From positions 5,022,001-5,086,000 of the forward strand of contig JAEILZ010000002.1 of assembly GCA_018873225.1 (NCBI GenBank): a stretch of 64,000 nucleotides of DNA, given 5' to 3'. A program made the position numbers and the translations under genes. The stretch's first letter is position 1, and the number at the start of each line of letters is the position of its first letter. Below are positions 11,701-22,776 of the stretch, in pieces. This stretch comes from [Phialemoniopsis] sp. UDSM-2020. Lineage: Eukaryota; Ascomycota; Sordariomycetes; Thyridiales; Thyridiaceae. Below the pieces are notes generated by a model. That model had not been told where the DNA came from and ran no database searches. It saw only the letters and a list, made by a program, of their open reading frames with translations.

Positions 11701-12729
11701 TGTAAAAGCCCTGGCACCCGCGGCAGGAACATGCCTCTGACCTGCCTCTGTGCTGCCGCCGATGGGACGGGAAAACAGGGACACGGTCAGGCAGGTGGAT
11801 ATGAATGGACAGGTGAATACGGTCACGTTGACGAAGATAGGATAAAGTAGTGTAGACAAATCGATCGATCGATGCTGCTCCCGTTTTTAGTTTGCTTCGA
11901 GACCATCTGATTAACGGTGAGAACGAGTTATTCGCCTTGCCTGCTTAGAAATCTGAGTCTGGAAGGGATCGATCTTCACTTCTTCCCCCCATCAGGGTGG
12001 TTGAAGTGGTCATGTAGGCCGTGCGCACCTTTTGAGACCCACACCCCTTTCGAGATTGCCCGTACCGGTACTAACGGTCGTGGTCCGGGCCAAAACGTCC
12101 TGGCCCTTTCAGCGTGTCTCAGCCCGGTCGCAGGGCAAACGGCATCACTGACCGTGGCTCTCCAGGGCTGGTTCAGGGGATGGAGCAGTGAGCCGAAGTA
12201 GAGTACTACAGTGCTCCACCACACTGTACTGGCGACAGTGTCCAAAACGGCAAGCAACCCAGTGCAGCAGTTCTTGGACGCTTGACTCCCCCCTTCGTTC
12301 CTTCCCCCGGAGGCATGGGTTGTGGTGGGTGGATGGGTGGGAGGCGCCTGCCTTCTTTGCTTGGTATTGTTGCCAATGCCCAACTCTTTTTATTTGAACC
12401 TCCCACCCCGAACGAAAATGACGTCTCCTCTCAGACTTTGATCTTTTTTCGTACGTCATTCCCTCACGACTCGCAAAAACCCCCATCACCGTTTGTGCCC
12501 TCGACAAGCACCCAGTCGCCTCACCATAGCGACCCGAAAGACATCCCGCCCATTTTTTTTTATCTAGATGCGTTGAGTGAAGGTGCTTGCTGGCCATCCT
12601 AGCGTCGCAGTGCCCCAAGCCTCCGTCGTGGCTCTGACCTCATATCTCCCTTTTTTTTACTTTTGGCTCTCCCGCCTTGTGTCGCCCATTCGCTTTGCAC
12701 ACGCCACAATATAATACATCATCGTCATC
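8751..12729. other. Gene-poor stretch ending in the atf1 promoter
   Basis: No supportable coding region; the reading frames of 100-180 codons here have no domain, no coding bias and overlap one another on both strands. A short TCGA repeat lies at 11861-11873. The last 450 bp are rich in pyrimidines and are the promoter and leader of the bZIP gene. Confidence 0.55.
12418..12459 (+). promoter_or_regulatory. CRE-like elements and a short upstream reading frame before atf1
   Basis: TGACGTCT at 12419-12426 and TACGTCAT at 12452-12459 (ATGACGTA reversed) resemble CRE, the site bound by ATF/CREB bZIP proteins. The first overlaps an ATG at 12418 that opens a seven-codon frame closed by TGA at 12439-12441. 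A second mini-frame, ATG CGT TGA, is at 12568-12576. Whether these lie in promoter or in transcribed leader depends on the start site, which I cannot see. Confidence 0.35.
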
Positions 12730-14518
12730 ATGGGCAAGTCTCCGACCACCTCCGCTCGAGGTGAGTCCAAGTCACCTAAACAATCAGACAAAACATCGCC
12801 GGTCAATCAAGGTAAGCTTCTTTTCTCACCGTCAGGTGCCTGCGTCACGACCCTCATTGTGTCAATCCTCTCTCTACCCTGACTCCCTTGTCTTCCCTGT
12901 TCCTACCCGTCTGCCGTCTGTCACACACCACACACCCTTTACCCATGATAGACTTCCAGTTGGCCAACACGTCGTGATTCAGTAGATACAGCCGACGTCA
13001 AGGCGGATGCCCTCAAAGCCGACCCGTCAGCCAATGCCGAAGCCGCCAAACCCCTTGCTCCTCCTCCGCGACCCGGTCAACAGACAGGCAACACACCCGA
13101 CTACTTCGGCAACAACCTCGGCGGCTCTCTAAGTCTGGAGCCCAATCCCTTTGAGCAGTCATTTGGCGGTGGCGCCCCTGAGACGCCTGGCGGCACCAAA
13201 TTGCCCTCCGTGGCTGCCCTTACATCACCGTCGTCGCTCCTGCCCGGCAGCGGCGTGACGCCGTTCAACTGGGGAGGCGGATCGCTTCGCACCGGTCCCC
13301 TCAGCCCGGCCATGTTGTCGGGCCCAACAAATGATTATTTCGGCGACACACATCATCTTCGCGGCGGGTTCCCTACCCCCAACGAGTCTTCTCTGAGGAC
13401 AGGCTTGACTCCCGGTGGCAGCGGGTCTATGTTCCCGGCCCCGAGTCCCAACTCCCAGGCCATCTTTGCGCAATTGCAGAGCGGTGGTGCGACACCGAGT
13501 ACTCTCGACTTTCATCGCACCGCCTTAAGCGCTGCTGCCGCGAAGCGGGAACAGCAGGCTTCAATCCCACAAGCCATCACCTCCCAACCCCAAGAACAAC
13601 CAAACGGTGTTGCGGTCAAGTCGGAGACTAAGCCGGCATCAGGACCCTTTGATCCGCACGATAACGACGCTGCGAACGGTCTGTTTATGTTGGCGCAGGG
13701 TCGAAACGGCGCTCAGCAGCAAGCCCAATTCCCTGTCCAGAACCCACAGCAACCCGTGCCACCCATGCCTGTACAGCAGCCCAACAACACTTCGCCTCAG
13801 ATGAACGGCACCAGCTCCCTCGCGTCTGGTTCCGCTCGTGGTGTCAGTGAAGTAGGCAGTGCGGCCTCAGACGACAGCGAGCAAGCCCGCCCTCAGACCC
13901 GAGGCAAGGGTAAGCGAAACTCTACTGCAGGCACTGCAACTACCAACGGAAGGCGAAAAGCCGAGGATCCTCCTGCAAAGGCTCCTCCGGCCAAGAAGGC
14001 GAAGCCCAACAACCCGCCTTCATTGAATGGCATGGATGAGGACATGTCGGATGATGACGACGACGAGAAGAACCCTGACCACCCCAAATCAAAGATGACG
14101 GACGAGGAGAAGAGGAAGAACTTCCTCGAGCGTAATAGGTTCGTTAGGCCAATCTTCCTAAGCATATACACTTGTAGATGACACGATATGCTAACTCATA
14201 CATAGGGTTGCTGCCTTGAAATGCCGGCAGCGCAAGAAGCAGTGGCTGGCGAACCTGCAGTCCAAAGTCGAGATGTTCAGTTCTGAGAATGATGCCCTCA
14301 CGGCTCAGATTTCTCAACTGAGGGAGGAGGTTGTCAATTTGAAGACGCTCCTACTCGCTCACAAGGACTGCCCAGTCACGCAACAGCAAGGTCTCCATGG
14401 CGCTTTCATGCAGCAGGCCATGGAGCCTTTCAACCCGCAGATGAACCCCTACGGCATGGCGGCGCCTATTCCCCAGCCTATCATGGCTGGCCAGCCCGGT
14501 CAACGACGGTTCTCATAG
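12730..14518 (+). CDS. atf1: bZIP transcription factor of the Atf1/AtfA (ATF/CREB) family
   Basis: Exons 12730-12811, 12983-14138 and 14206-14518 encode 516 residues. N-terminal motifs (EPNPFEQSFGGG, KLPSVAALTSPSSLLPG, then PTPNESSLRTGLTPGG and PSPNSQAIFAQL) match the HRA and HRR/OSA regions that Atf1 proteins carry. The middle is Gln/Pro-rich, then a Lys-rich and acidic stretch precedes the basic region KRKNFLERNRVAALKCRQRKK and a leucine zipper (residues about 405-465) ending in LLAHKDCPVTQQQG. Atf1/AtfA acts downstream of the stress MAP kinase Sty1/Hog1 in oxidative and osmotic stress and conidiation (established for the family). Intron 2 (67 bp) splits the basic region after ERN(R) and has a non-consensus donor GTTCGT with a good GCTAAC branch. 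The first intron could instead use the donor at 12761, which keeps the same phase and would drop 17 residues. Confidence 0.93.
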
Positions 14519-16011
14519 TGAAGTGAAGCATGCGCGTCCCTTTCACCAGCACCCCGTGATCTCGAGGCTACAGAACATTGCAGCCGGGTGTAAACACGGG
14601 CTTTTATCTAAATTCTATTTATTTCCAGCTCTAGCGAGCTGAACCGCGCTGGTGCTCACTTCAAGAGAAGCACGTTGGCCGACGGCCTCGCAGCCGCGCG
14701 TTATGGTCTCTCAAGTGGCCAGCCTTTCCTTTTTCGGACTGTATCATCATACGCATAGGGATTTAGTTGCGACGACTTTGACCGTTTTCGTTGTCGTTCT
14801 GGTGTTTTGATGGGATTTTTGGGCTGTACAGTAACAAAAAACAGCCTGGCAAGGTTCGCATGGCTAGCTCACACAAAGGGGGGTTCCAAGTCTCCCTTCA
14901 CGTCCCTGGCTATCTCCGTTTCTCTGTACCTATTTTACATGGGGGCGGGGCATACACACAAAATGGGAGTTCGGCAGGCGGATGGTTGCGTTTTCATTGT
15001 ACGTCGGGCGTTATGAGGTGCGGTTGTCCACGATGGTGTTTATAACGTGGTGGTATCTACAGGAACGCACAAGCGAATAGCTAGCAAGAAACAGGCTAGT
15101 TTATGATGTTGCACGATGTTGAGTATTGAAATGGTAGCCCTACAAGTGACTTGTGTGAAATGCATAGCTCTACAAGCAGCTTTTGGGCTGTTTTGTGGGT
15201 GGCATAAGGTAATGTTATACCCAAGAAGCGTTGGTATTGTATTCCATCTGTGGTTGATGATAGAAATGTAGTTTGGTGCTCCAGGGTATGCATGCATTTG
15301 GTAAGGGGCATGGTTCATTGAGTTGAATCGCTCACTGCAGCAAATATCTCACTTCAGAAAAACTCCAGATGAAAGTGACCGCATTGGAAAGGTGAATTGA
15401 TGGCAGATGGCACGCTGGGGAGAGTAGCCTCGTTGCCGGATTAGGTTTAGCGTGGGCCACCAAGCCGGCAAAGTTGGATTGGGGATGTAAACAATCGCAC
15501 GAGGCGCACCCTCCCACTTCTTTCGCGCGCGCAAAAGAATGTCCACCTCCACCAGCCGAACCACCCCCCATGCACGTCTGCTTGATTGCCCGATAGCGAG
15601 ACTTTAATTCAATTGTGTGCACAAGTAACGCCGTGCTCGCCGACCGACGATTCTACAATTGAGCCGGAAACGACGGATTTGCGCGTCGCTGACTACCGCT
15701 GTCGCGCGCGCCTTCAGGTCTCTTGCGACGACGGGTGGAACGCACGGTCGCCGGAGACACGCGCCGTTTTGGGAGCAAGCAGTGTCACCGCAAATTCACA
15801 CCTGACGACAACCTGCTCGCCAACAATACTTCACGATTTTAAAAGAGAAGGAACATATTCGATCATAATTCTGAGGAGAGGGTCACAGCATCGCTTACAG
15901 ATCATCCGTCAGCAGCAGCAGCAACCGCCCCTCCCCACCAGATAGCAGGTTGATGTCACCCGCAACAAACAAAAATACGGTAGCCACCACGAAGAACAGC
16001 ACCCGCCATCC
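14519..16011. other. Intergenic between atf1 and dsn1
   Basis: 3' region of atf1, then the dsn1 promoter and leader (about 15600-16011, GC-rich). No supportable gene. Confidence 0.5.
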
Positions 16012-17617
16012 ATGACGACTCTCTTGCAAATTCGTCAGCCGCTTCGGGACCTTAGCATGAGCAACCAGTCGGAGCGCCGGTATAGCAAGCGCCTTGCCGC
16101 CGCGTCCGTCTACGATGAGCAGGACGGCGACTTCCACTTCACCCGGGGGCCGAAGCGAGTAAAGACCTCGGAGAACGAGCCCGCGCCAAAGGATGCAGAA
16201 GTTGCTGCCGCGCCCGCGGCGAAAGCCACATCTAGGAAATCGACGGGGCGGGGGAAATCTACGGGCGGAAGTAGGAAACGCGCATCTTCGCCACCGCCGC
16301 CAGAGGAGCCAGTCGCCACGACAACGACCGGCAAGAGACCGACCCGGAGGAAATCAAGTCTCGCAGCGCAGCCAGCGGAACCGGCACTGGCGCCCAAGTC
16401 AAGAGCGACGCGCGGAAGGCCGCGTGCTTCGTTGGAAAAGGTTGAGGAGTCTGTACCAGAGCCAATGCCGGCCAAGGCGCCTAAGAGCAGGACGGCACGG
16501 AGTAAACGCGAGGAGCCACACGAACCGGTCGTTGGAACACCTTCAAACGCGGCAGTCAGCAATGTGGAGGGAGACTCGGAGTCGCGGCAGATCGCGCTGC
16601 CCTTTAGCGACACGCCCATTATCAATCGCAATAAGGAATTGAGGAAGAAAGGGGGCCAGCGAAGGAGCAGCTTGGGGATGCGCGGGCGACGGGCGAGCTC
16701 GCTGATTGAGAACGGTCACTCTGCCATACCACACCGAGACGTGGACGCCAGTGAATTCTATAAGCACATCGAAGCAGAAGGGTTGAGCGAACCTCGACGT
16801 ATGAAACAGCTGTTGACGTGGTGTGGCGAAAGAGCTTTACCCGAGAAGCCGCCTCACGGCTCCAAGAACTCGAGTGCTGCTCTAGGAGGTGAGTTCATAC
16901 TTGAAGGCTATCCAAGAATGCCAATTACTAATATTGGAAACAGCGCGTGCGATTCAGGATCAACTACTCAAGGACTTTGCAAACAAATCCGAGTTCTCCG
17001 ACTGGTTTAGTAGAGAGGACGAGCCCCAGGCAGCGGTCAAGAAACCGGTCGTTCTTAAGCCAAATCCGCGAAACATTGAGCATGAGGAAAAGATTCACGA
17101 ACTAGAGGACAGGATAAAACGGTAAGCCTATTTGGTTGCTGTCTTCTTCATGAATAATAGCGAAGCTGACGATCAAACCAGGTTAAAAGAAGAAAAGAAA
17201 AAGTGGCAGGCTTTGAGTAAGCCAGCCGAGAAGATACCAGCACTTTTTCCAGAGGGCGACCCGACAAAGGCACCTCTACCAGAAGAGTCGCTACTCGAAC
17301 CAACGGAAGCAAACATGTTACAGTTCCTCACGGGAGCCGAGAGCTCTTTCGGATTCCTAAGAACGCAGACTCAAACACGCTTACGGGCTATCCAGTCCTC
17401 GCTGGAGCTGAAGGTCGACCACCTAGCGGACTCGGTCCTAAAACTCGACCAGCGAATTACCACAGCTGGCAAAGAGGCGGACCAGGTTCTCGGCTTAAGT
17501 GCGGCAAGGCTGCGGGAAAGAGAAGAGAAGGAGAAGGGCCTTGCCGGGACCAAGGACATGCCCGTTATGGAGGTTCTGAGGAGTTTAGGGCGAATACTGC
17601 CAGAAGGAGGGGGATGA
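16012..17617 (+). CDS. dsn1: Kinetochore protein Dsn1/Mis13 (MIS12/MIND complex)
   Basis: Exons 16012-16888, 16944-17121 and 17182-17617 give 496 residues. Both introns have GTRAG donors and CAG acceptors, and joins are in frame ([13 protein letters not shown] and [12 protein letters not shown]). A basic, Ala/Pro/Ser-rich N-terminal 200 residues precede the conserved Mis12-Mtw1 region: [19 protein letters not shown] at about 218-236, then [23 protein letters not shown] written here in parts ([26 protein letters not shown]), a coiled coil around the third exon start, and [19 protein letters not shown], followed by a C-terminal helix. Dsn1 joins centromere-bound CENP-C to the Ndc80 and KNL1 arms of the outer kinetochore. 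Ser220 and Ser229 sit in Aurora-type RRxS contexts. The start could be the inner Met of SMSNQSERR (residue 16). Confidence 0.9.
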
Positions 17618-18204
17618 GTGTGTACCCCCATGGATGAAAATTTGGAGACTTCTTGCTTGTGCTTTGCCTCTTTGGCGCATTTTGTGGTGGAGGAGCTTTT
17701 GCTGTTACAACAGACGACATGACGAGCGTGATGATTACATTGGGAGGGAAACGGGCTGCTTTGCTTGGCGTCCTGGCTACGGGCATCATCCTCTCTTCAC
17801 GGGGCGAAACTGAAGCCTTTGTCTTGAAAGGGAGGCTTTGGTTGATTCGGATGGGAATGACCAACTTGTGCATTGGCTGAAGTGCCTTTCCAACGGACAC
17901 TTATTTGGAGTTGTGTGTACCATTTTCTCTTGCATGGAGTCGGGATACCACCACTGTTTCATACAGGGAGAATACAAAGACTGATTCGTTCTAAACATCT
18001 GCGCTTCGGCCTTTTGCCCTAATCATACAGACTCTAATATGCCATTTGTCTTTGTCGACGATTACGATGCTGCCCCCCTTCCTCCGAAGCGAAGCATCAT
18101 CCTACATGACGATTCGTACATGATCCCAGCTTGGACTATTTCTTGATTTCTACAAGGCAGAATACATCTGATCCCTTCTTCCTCTTCAACCCTCCATCCC
18201 CCCT
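17618..18204. other. Intergenic between convergent dsn1 and sdhaf2
   Basis: Shared 3' flank of two converging genes; no supportable gene. Confidence 0.5.
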
Positions 18205-18994
18205 TCACTTCTCCAGCGGCGGCATAAACGCCATGCCGCCGCCGCCCCGCGCGCCCTTGAGCGTGCCGGCGGCCGACTTGTCCCGCACGTGCTCGCGCAG
18301 CAGGCCCAGGATCTCGCTGTCGCGCCACCGCGCGGGCACGGGCCGGTACGCGGGCTTGAAGGTGCCGACCGTCTGCGCCCACTCGCCGGCGCGCTGCTCC
18401 CGCACGGGCACGTCCTCCGTGGCCTGCTTCTTCTTCTCCATGTACGGCTCCGAGCTCTGCAGGGTGCCCGCCACCGCGGGAGAGGACTCGGGGAACTCCT
18501 CCTGCGTGGCCCAGTAGTATATGTCCCAGTCGTTCTCGTCGAGGAAGCGGTCGTACTGAGACAGCTGCTCGGCGGTCATGGAGGGCAGGTTCTGGCTGGC
18601 GAAGGTGGAGAGGAGGAGGTCTGACTCGAGGGTGCCGCGCTTGCGGGACTGGTCTGCATGTATTTGTCTTTTGTCAGTTTCTCAAAACTTTTCACAGAAG
18701 GGGGCAGCGAGCAGAGAGGGCTCGGGCAGGCATACAAAGGAGGCGCGCGCGCATCGTCTCGGCGTCCTCGCCGACGCGGCGCAGGGGCTCGATGCGGAAC
18801 TTTGCGCCCTGCAGCTCGCCGACCTCGAGGTCGCGGTCGGGCACCTCCTCCGGCACGGGCCCGCGGGTGTCGACGGGCGACGAGGAGGAGGATGAGTATG
18901 AGGCGGCGCGGAGGCACTGCCGGGCGGAGAGGGGGCCGGAGACGGCCAGGATGCGCCGCGAGGGCCGCAGCAGGTGCTGGTATAAGCTGGCCAT
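18205..18994 (-). CDS. sdh5: Succinate dehydrogenase assembly factor 2, mitochondrial (SDHAF2/Sdh5)
   Basis: Exons run 18994-18736 and 18653-18205 on the minus strand, 235 residues; the 82-bp intron has donor GTATGC and acceptor TGCAG. The join restores the family signature [23 protein letters not shown], and exon 2 has the second signature NDWDIYYW. The first 45 residues ([13 protein letters not shown], Ser-rich, basic) form a mitochondrial presequence. SDHAF2 promotes covalent attachment of FAD to the flavoprotein subunit of complex II in the matrix (established). The C-terminal 60 residues extend past the conserved fold, as in other fungal members. Confidence 0.93.
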
Positions 18995-19670
18995 GATCTG
19001 TGTGTGTGCAGAGGTGTATGAAAGGAAGACACGGTCGCAAAAAAAGAGTTCAATATGGTGAATTGATGACAAAACTGTAAAGGATCAGGTCTAATTGGCG
19101 AAGGAGGAAGAGGAGTCCGTGTCTTGGGGTCGTTGACGTAAAAGATTAGTGATGCGTACGAAGGCCGGGCCGAGAATTAGCTAACAGTTCTGCCGTCCAA
19201 GCCCGCTCCCGGCCCCTGCCGGGTCTGTGGGGAGCTTCACAGACAGATAGAATTCATGGCCCCCCTGGCTTGTGAATTCCATGTGAAAAGCTTGGCTGAA
19301 CACATCTCAAGCCTATGCTCTTCAGATGTCAATTCATACTTTTTGAACAATTATATACAGGTTTGGTGAATATGCAAACCCACGGTTTTTTGCACATCGT
19401 AAAGCGTAAGCTACCGAGCATGTCCTAGAACGGTGTACATAATGCCCTGCAAAACATAGGCCAGTTCATCATACCAAAGTTTCAGAGACATATAGGACCG
19501 GATCTGATAAGGTGATCGTGATATGCTTTCATTCATTTTTGATAACGGTAGTATACACTCGCTCCCTCGAGCACGAGTTGTTGTCCCGGGCCAATTAAAC
19601 CATCCTCCAAACTATCCGTTCCATACTCCTGCATTCCATAATCCACCGTCTAAATAATCCAGACCGCTTT
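18995..19670. other. Intergenic
   Basis: sdh5 promoter and erv25 3' region, AT-richer around 19300-19680. No supportable gene. Confidence 0.5.
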
Positions 19671-20539
19671 TTAAATAAGATGCTTGGACCTGTAGAGAGA
19701 AAATTGTCAGCTGATGCCCCGTCTTCAATCATGCATGATGAGCAGTGAGGGTGTTGCTACACACCTGAAGTAAGCCCTCAGGTACATGATCTGCCAGCCC
19801 CAGAGGCCGATCAGAAGGAAGGTGGTGCCGAAGCCGAACCACTTGACGCGGGTGTTTGTGCTCTCGTTGGTGTCGCGGAGCTTCTGCTCGCGCGAGCGCA
19901 GGTAGTCCATCTCGGTGACCATTTCGCGCACGGCCTCCTCGATCCGGCGCAGCTCCGTCTCGACGGGCTTGAGCTTCTCCGTGGCCTGGATGGCCGACCA
20001 GTCCTTGGCGTCGGCGCCAATGTCAATGTCCAGCTCGAGGTTGCGGTAGGCCTTGTCAAGATATTTGCCTGTAGACTGGAAGTCAGTGGGGGCTGTCCGA
20101 CGAGGACTGGTCGAGAGCGGGCAAGGAATACGGACCTCCAGAGAGGTTGTTCTCGAAGCAAACGTCGAACGCGGCATCGGCGTGCGACGTGAAGACGGTC
20201 CTCTGCTCGCCGACGATATCCTTGGCGCGTCCATAGTTGTTGCCGACAGCGTCCCTGATCTGCAATTAGGGGGAAAAGGGTTAGTATCAGAAGCGCCATT
20301 CAATCCTGAAGAGCACCCATAAGGCGGCGACATACGTTCATGTTGACCACCATACCATCGCCCTTGTGTCCGTCAACGGTGGCCGTGACGACGACCAGGG
20401 TATCCCTCGCGACAAAGTTCCTTATGCATCGTTCCCGGTTGCCCCCTGCGGGCAGCTCGAACTTGAGGGCCTCGGAGCAGCAGGCGAAGAGGACCAAGAG
20501 GCTGCAGGTGTAGTGCAGCAGTGACCGTGATGCCGCCAT
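19671..20539 (-). CDS. erv25: p24-family COPII vesicle cargo receptor Erv25
   Basis: Four exons on the minus strand: 20539-20336, 20259-20136, 20068-19765 and a 19-nt last exon 19689-19671, giving 216 residues. An N-terminal signal peptide ends near [16 protein letters not shown] domain follows ([36 protein letters not shown]), then a coiled coil ([23 protein letters not shown] in parts), a transmembrane helix (about 180-203) and a short cytosolic tail. The tail's last residues RSKHLI are supplied by the tiny final exon; without it the frame would run on past AYFR into intron. p24 proteins cycle between ER and Golgi and sort GPI-anchored cargo. The gene is divergent from the U1-C gene, sharing 421 bp. 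Confidence 0.93.
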
Positions 20540-20960
20540 GGTGGGTATAGTTGTCTCGACCTGAGACAAAAAGAAGCGGGAAGGAGGATTGATGAAGGGG
20601 GAGGGAAGAGAGGCTCCTTCAGGTCGAGTGTCGTGTGTGCTTGTGCTGCTGGTTCTGGAAATGTGTCTAGCCAAATCGTCAAGGTAAATCTGTCGCGTTC
20701 CTGTTTGGTTAGCGTGGCTTCCCACTCTTTCCTCGTCCCCCCTGGATGGGTATTTCTTGTTTAAAGTGGGGTCTTTTGGTGCGCCTGGGCGCGATTAGCC
20801 TCACGTGCAAGCTCAACCTCGCCTCGATCTCGACCTATCTTTCAATCGCAGCCTTGCCTCTTAATTCGAGGACCCTCGTCGATTGATTGCACCACCTCCA
20901 CCACCACCACCACCAGTCTCGGGCAGTGCAGGTTGCAAGACCTGTTGATAGATAGCCAAG
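20540..20960. promoter_or_regulatory. Shared bidirectional promoter of erv25 and the U1-C gene
   Basis: A 421-bp interval separates two divergent start codons. It has a palindromic CACGTG at 20802-20807 and a CAC-triplet run at about 20889-20912 in the U1-C leader. Bidirectional use is inferred from the arrangement. Confidence 0.45.
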
Positions 20961-21946
20961 ATGCCCAAATGTGAGTCCCTTCAATCGCCTCCCACCCAGA
21001 CAAAGTACCAATACTAACAATGGAAAACAGTCTTTTGCGACTACTGCGATGTCTACCTCACCCACGACTCGATGAGTGTCCGCAAGGCGCACAACAGCGG
21101 CCGCAACCACCTGCGCAATGTCGTCGACTACTACCAACGTGAGTACCGCCTTCCCGTCTCCATCAAATCATTCTTCGCGAGGAAGACCAGTAAGCCAACC
21201 ATCGGGCGCCACCGTACAGAAATCGGCCACGAAAAGGCCCAGTCCGTCATCGACTCCATCACCTCGTCCTACGCCGCCGAGGGCCAGGCCCACAACAACC
21301 CCATGCTACCGCAGAACCAGCCCGGCGCCGCAGCAGCCATGGCTGCGATGGCCGCCCACGGCGCGCCGCCAGGAGCACCGGGCGCGCCAGGAGCGCCAGG
21401 CGCCTTCCCGCCACCGCCTCTGCCCTTCGCCTTCCCGCCTCCCGGCAGCGGCGTCCCTCCTCCGCCGTTCCCCGGCATGCCCGGCGCGCCGCCAGGCCAG
21501 TTTTCTCAGGGCATGATTCCTCGTAAGTGGCTCCCTCCCACCCGACACCAGCACCACCACCTGCAGCACCGCCGCCAGCAACAGCACCAGTGGCGGCAGC
21601 AGCAGTACCGCCAGCGCAGCGACAACAGACACTAACAGAGTATCGCGACGTTACAGCTCCCGGACCAGGCGGCCGCGGCATGCCGATGCCTCCCTTCCCA
21701 CCGCACGGTGCCGGCGCAAGCGGCACCCCGCCTATCCCTGGGCCAGGCGGCCTGCCCTTCCCTCCACCAGGCGGCCTTCCCTTTCCGCCTCCGGGCGGTG
21801 CCGGCGCGCCACCTCCCAACTTCCCCGGTTTCCCTGGCATGCCGCCACCGGGCGCAGGTGGCTTCCCGCCCATTCCCTCGTTCGGTGGCTCAGGGCCTAC
21901 GCCACCAGGCGGTGGTCTTGGTGGACCCCCTGGCGACAGGAGGTAG
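20961..21946 (+). CDS. yhc1: U1 small nuclear ribonucleoprotein C (U1-C)
   Basis: Exons 20961-20970, 21031-21138, 21220-21522 and 21657-21946 give 236 residues. The first coding exon is only 10 nt (MPK plus one base). The U1-type C2H2 zinc finger uses Cys6, Cys9, His24 and His30 ([31 protein letters not shown]). The conserved [19 protein letters not shown] follows, then a Pro/Gly/Ala-rich tail of FPPPG-like repeats. U1-C stabilises pairing of U1 snRNA with the 5' splice site. Intron 3 (134 bp) has donor GTAAGT, branch CACTAAC and acceptor TTACAG, yet its 3' part also reads as Pro/Ala-rich peptide in the frame of exon 4. Confidence 0.93.
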
Positions 21947-22776
21947 TAGGACTTGATTCGCGTGGTTGTACAACAAGTGGAGGGTCGAGCTTGTAATTGT
22001 CTCATAGGGAGCGGCGCATACTAGGCGTTTTTTGTTACGGTTTTAGAGGTCATATCAAAAAGTTGGGATGGACCCTCGATTTGACTGGGTCTGCAGATTC
22101 TTGTCGTTGGCATCAAAATAAATCAGATCAAGAAGGAGCGTTGTGTAGTGTAGCCTAACTGCCTCCTACTCAAGTAGAAGAAGTCTTTTGAAACAGAGAT
22201 CAAGTATTCTTCGAGAGATTCAAAATACACAATTTCAAAGCCTCTGTAACTAGTTCGTGCACACTAATGATCAAGCATTGCAAACACAAATCTATTGTCC
22301 GGTACATGAAAAGCACAAAAACAGCTCTGCATTTCTCTATGAGTTACACCTCGGCCTCGTCCTCCAGTATATCCAAACATCCCGTGAAAATCAACCAGCT
22401 TCGCGATCTTGATCATAAACGAGAAAACCAACTAAGAATCAATTCTGGGTTCGGTCTTCTTCCATATAAACACAATCCAGCACAAGGGAACAAAACGCCA
22501 ATGTACCACCCAAACCCAATGCCGCCTCCCGAGACGTGATGGTCATTGCAAATCGTCGTCAGAGAAATTCGAGATTCGTGACCCCGGGCTCTGATCCAAA
22601 AGAGACTGTATAGGCGATCCAACCAGTCTTCCCTCCCTTCTGATGATTGCTCTCCAAAGTTCGTGATTGGGGGGTATAGTCATAAAAGTCGTCATCATGG
22701 AGCCCAACCCAGTGTCCACTCCTTCCGTCCCGATATATCCTATCCTGTTTCCCTTCCGCAAGCCGAGCCTCGCAAA
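21947..22776. other. Intergenic between convergent genes
   Basis: 3' flanks of the U1-C gene and the following minus-strand gene; AT-richer at 22050-22450. No supportable gene. Confidence 0.5.

Noticed and set aside
21259..22005. 248-codon Gly/Pro-rich minus-strand frame over the U1-C gene
   Set aside because: Complement of the Pro/Gly-repeat tail; it crosses predicted introns and has no domain.
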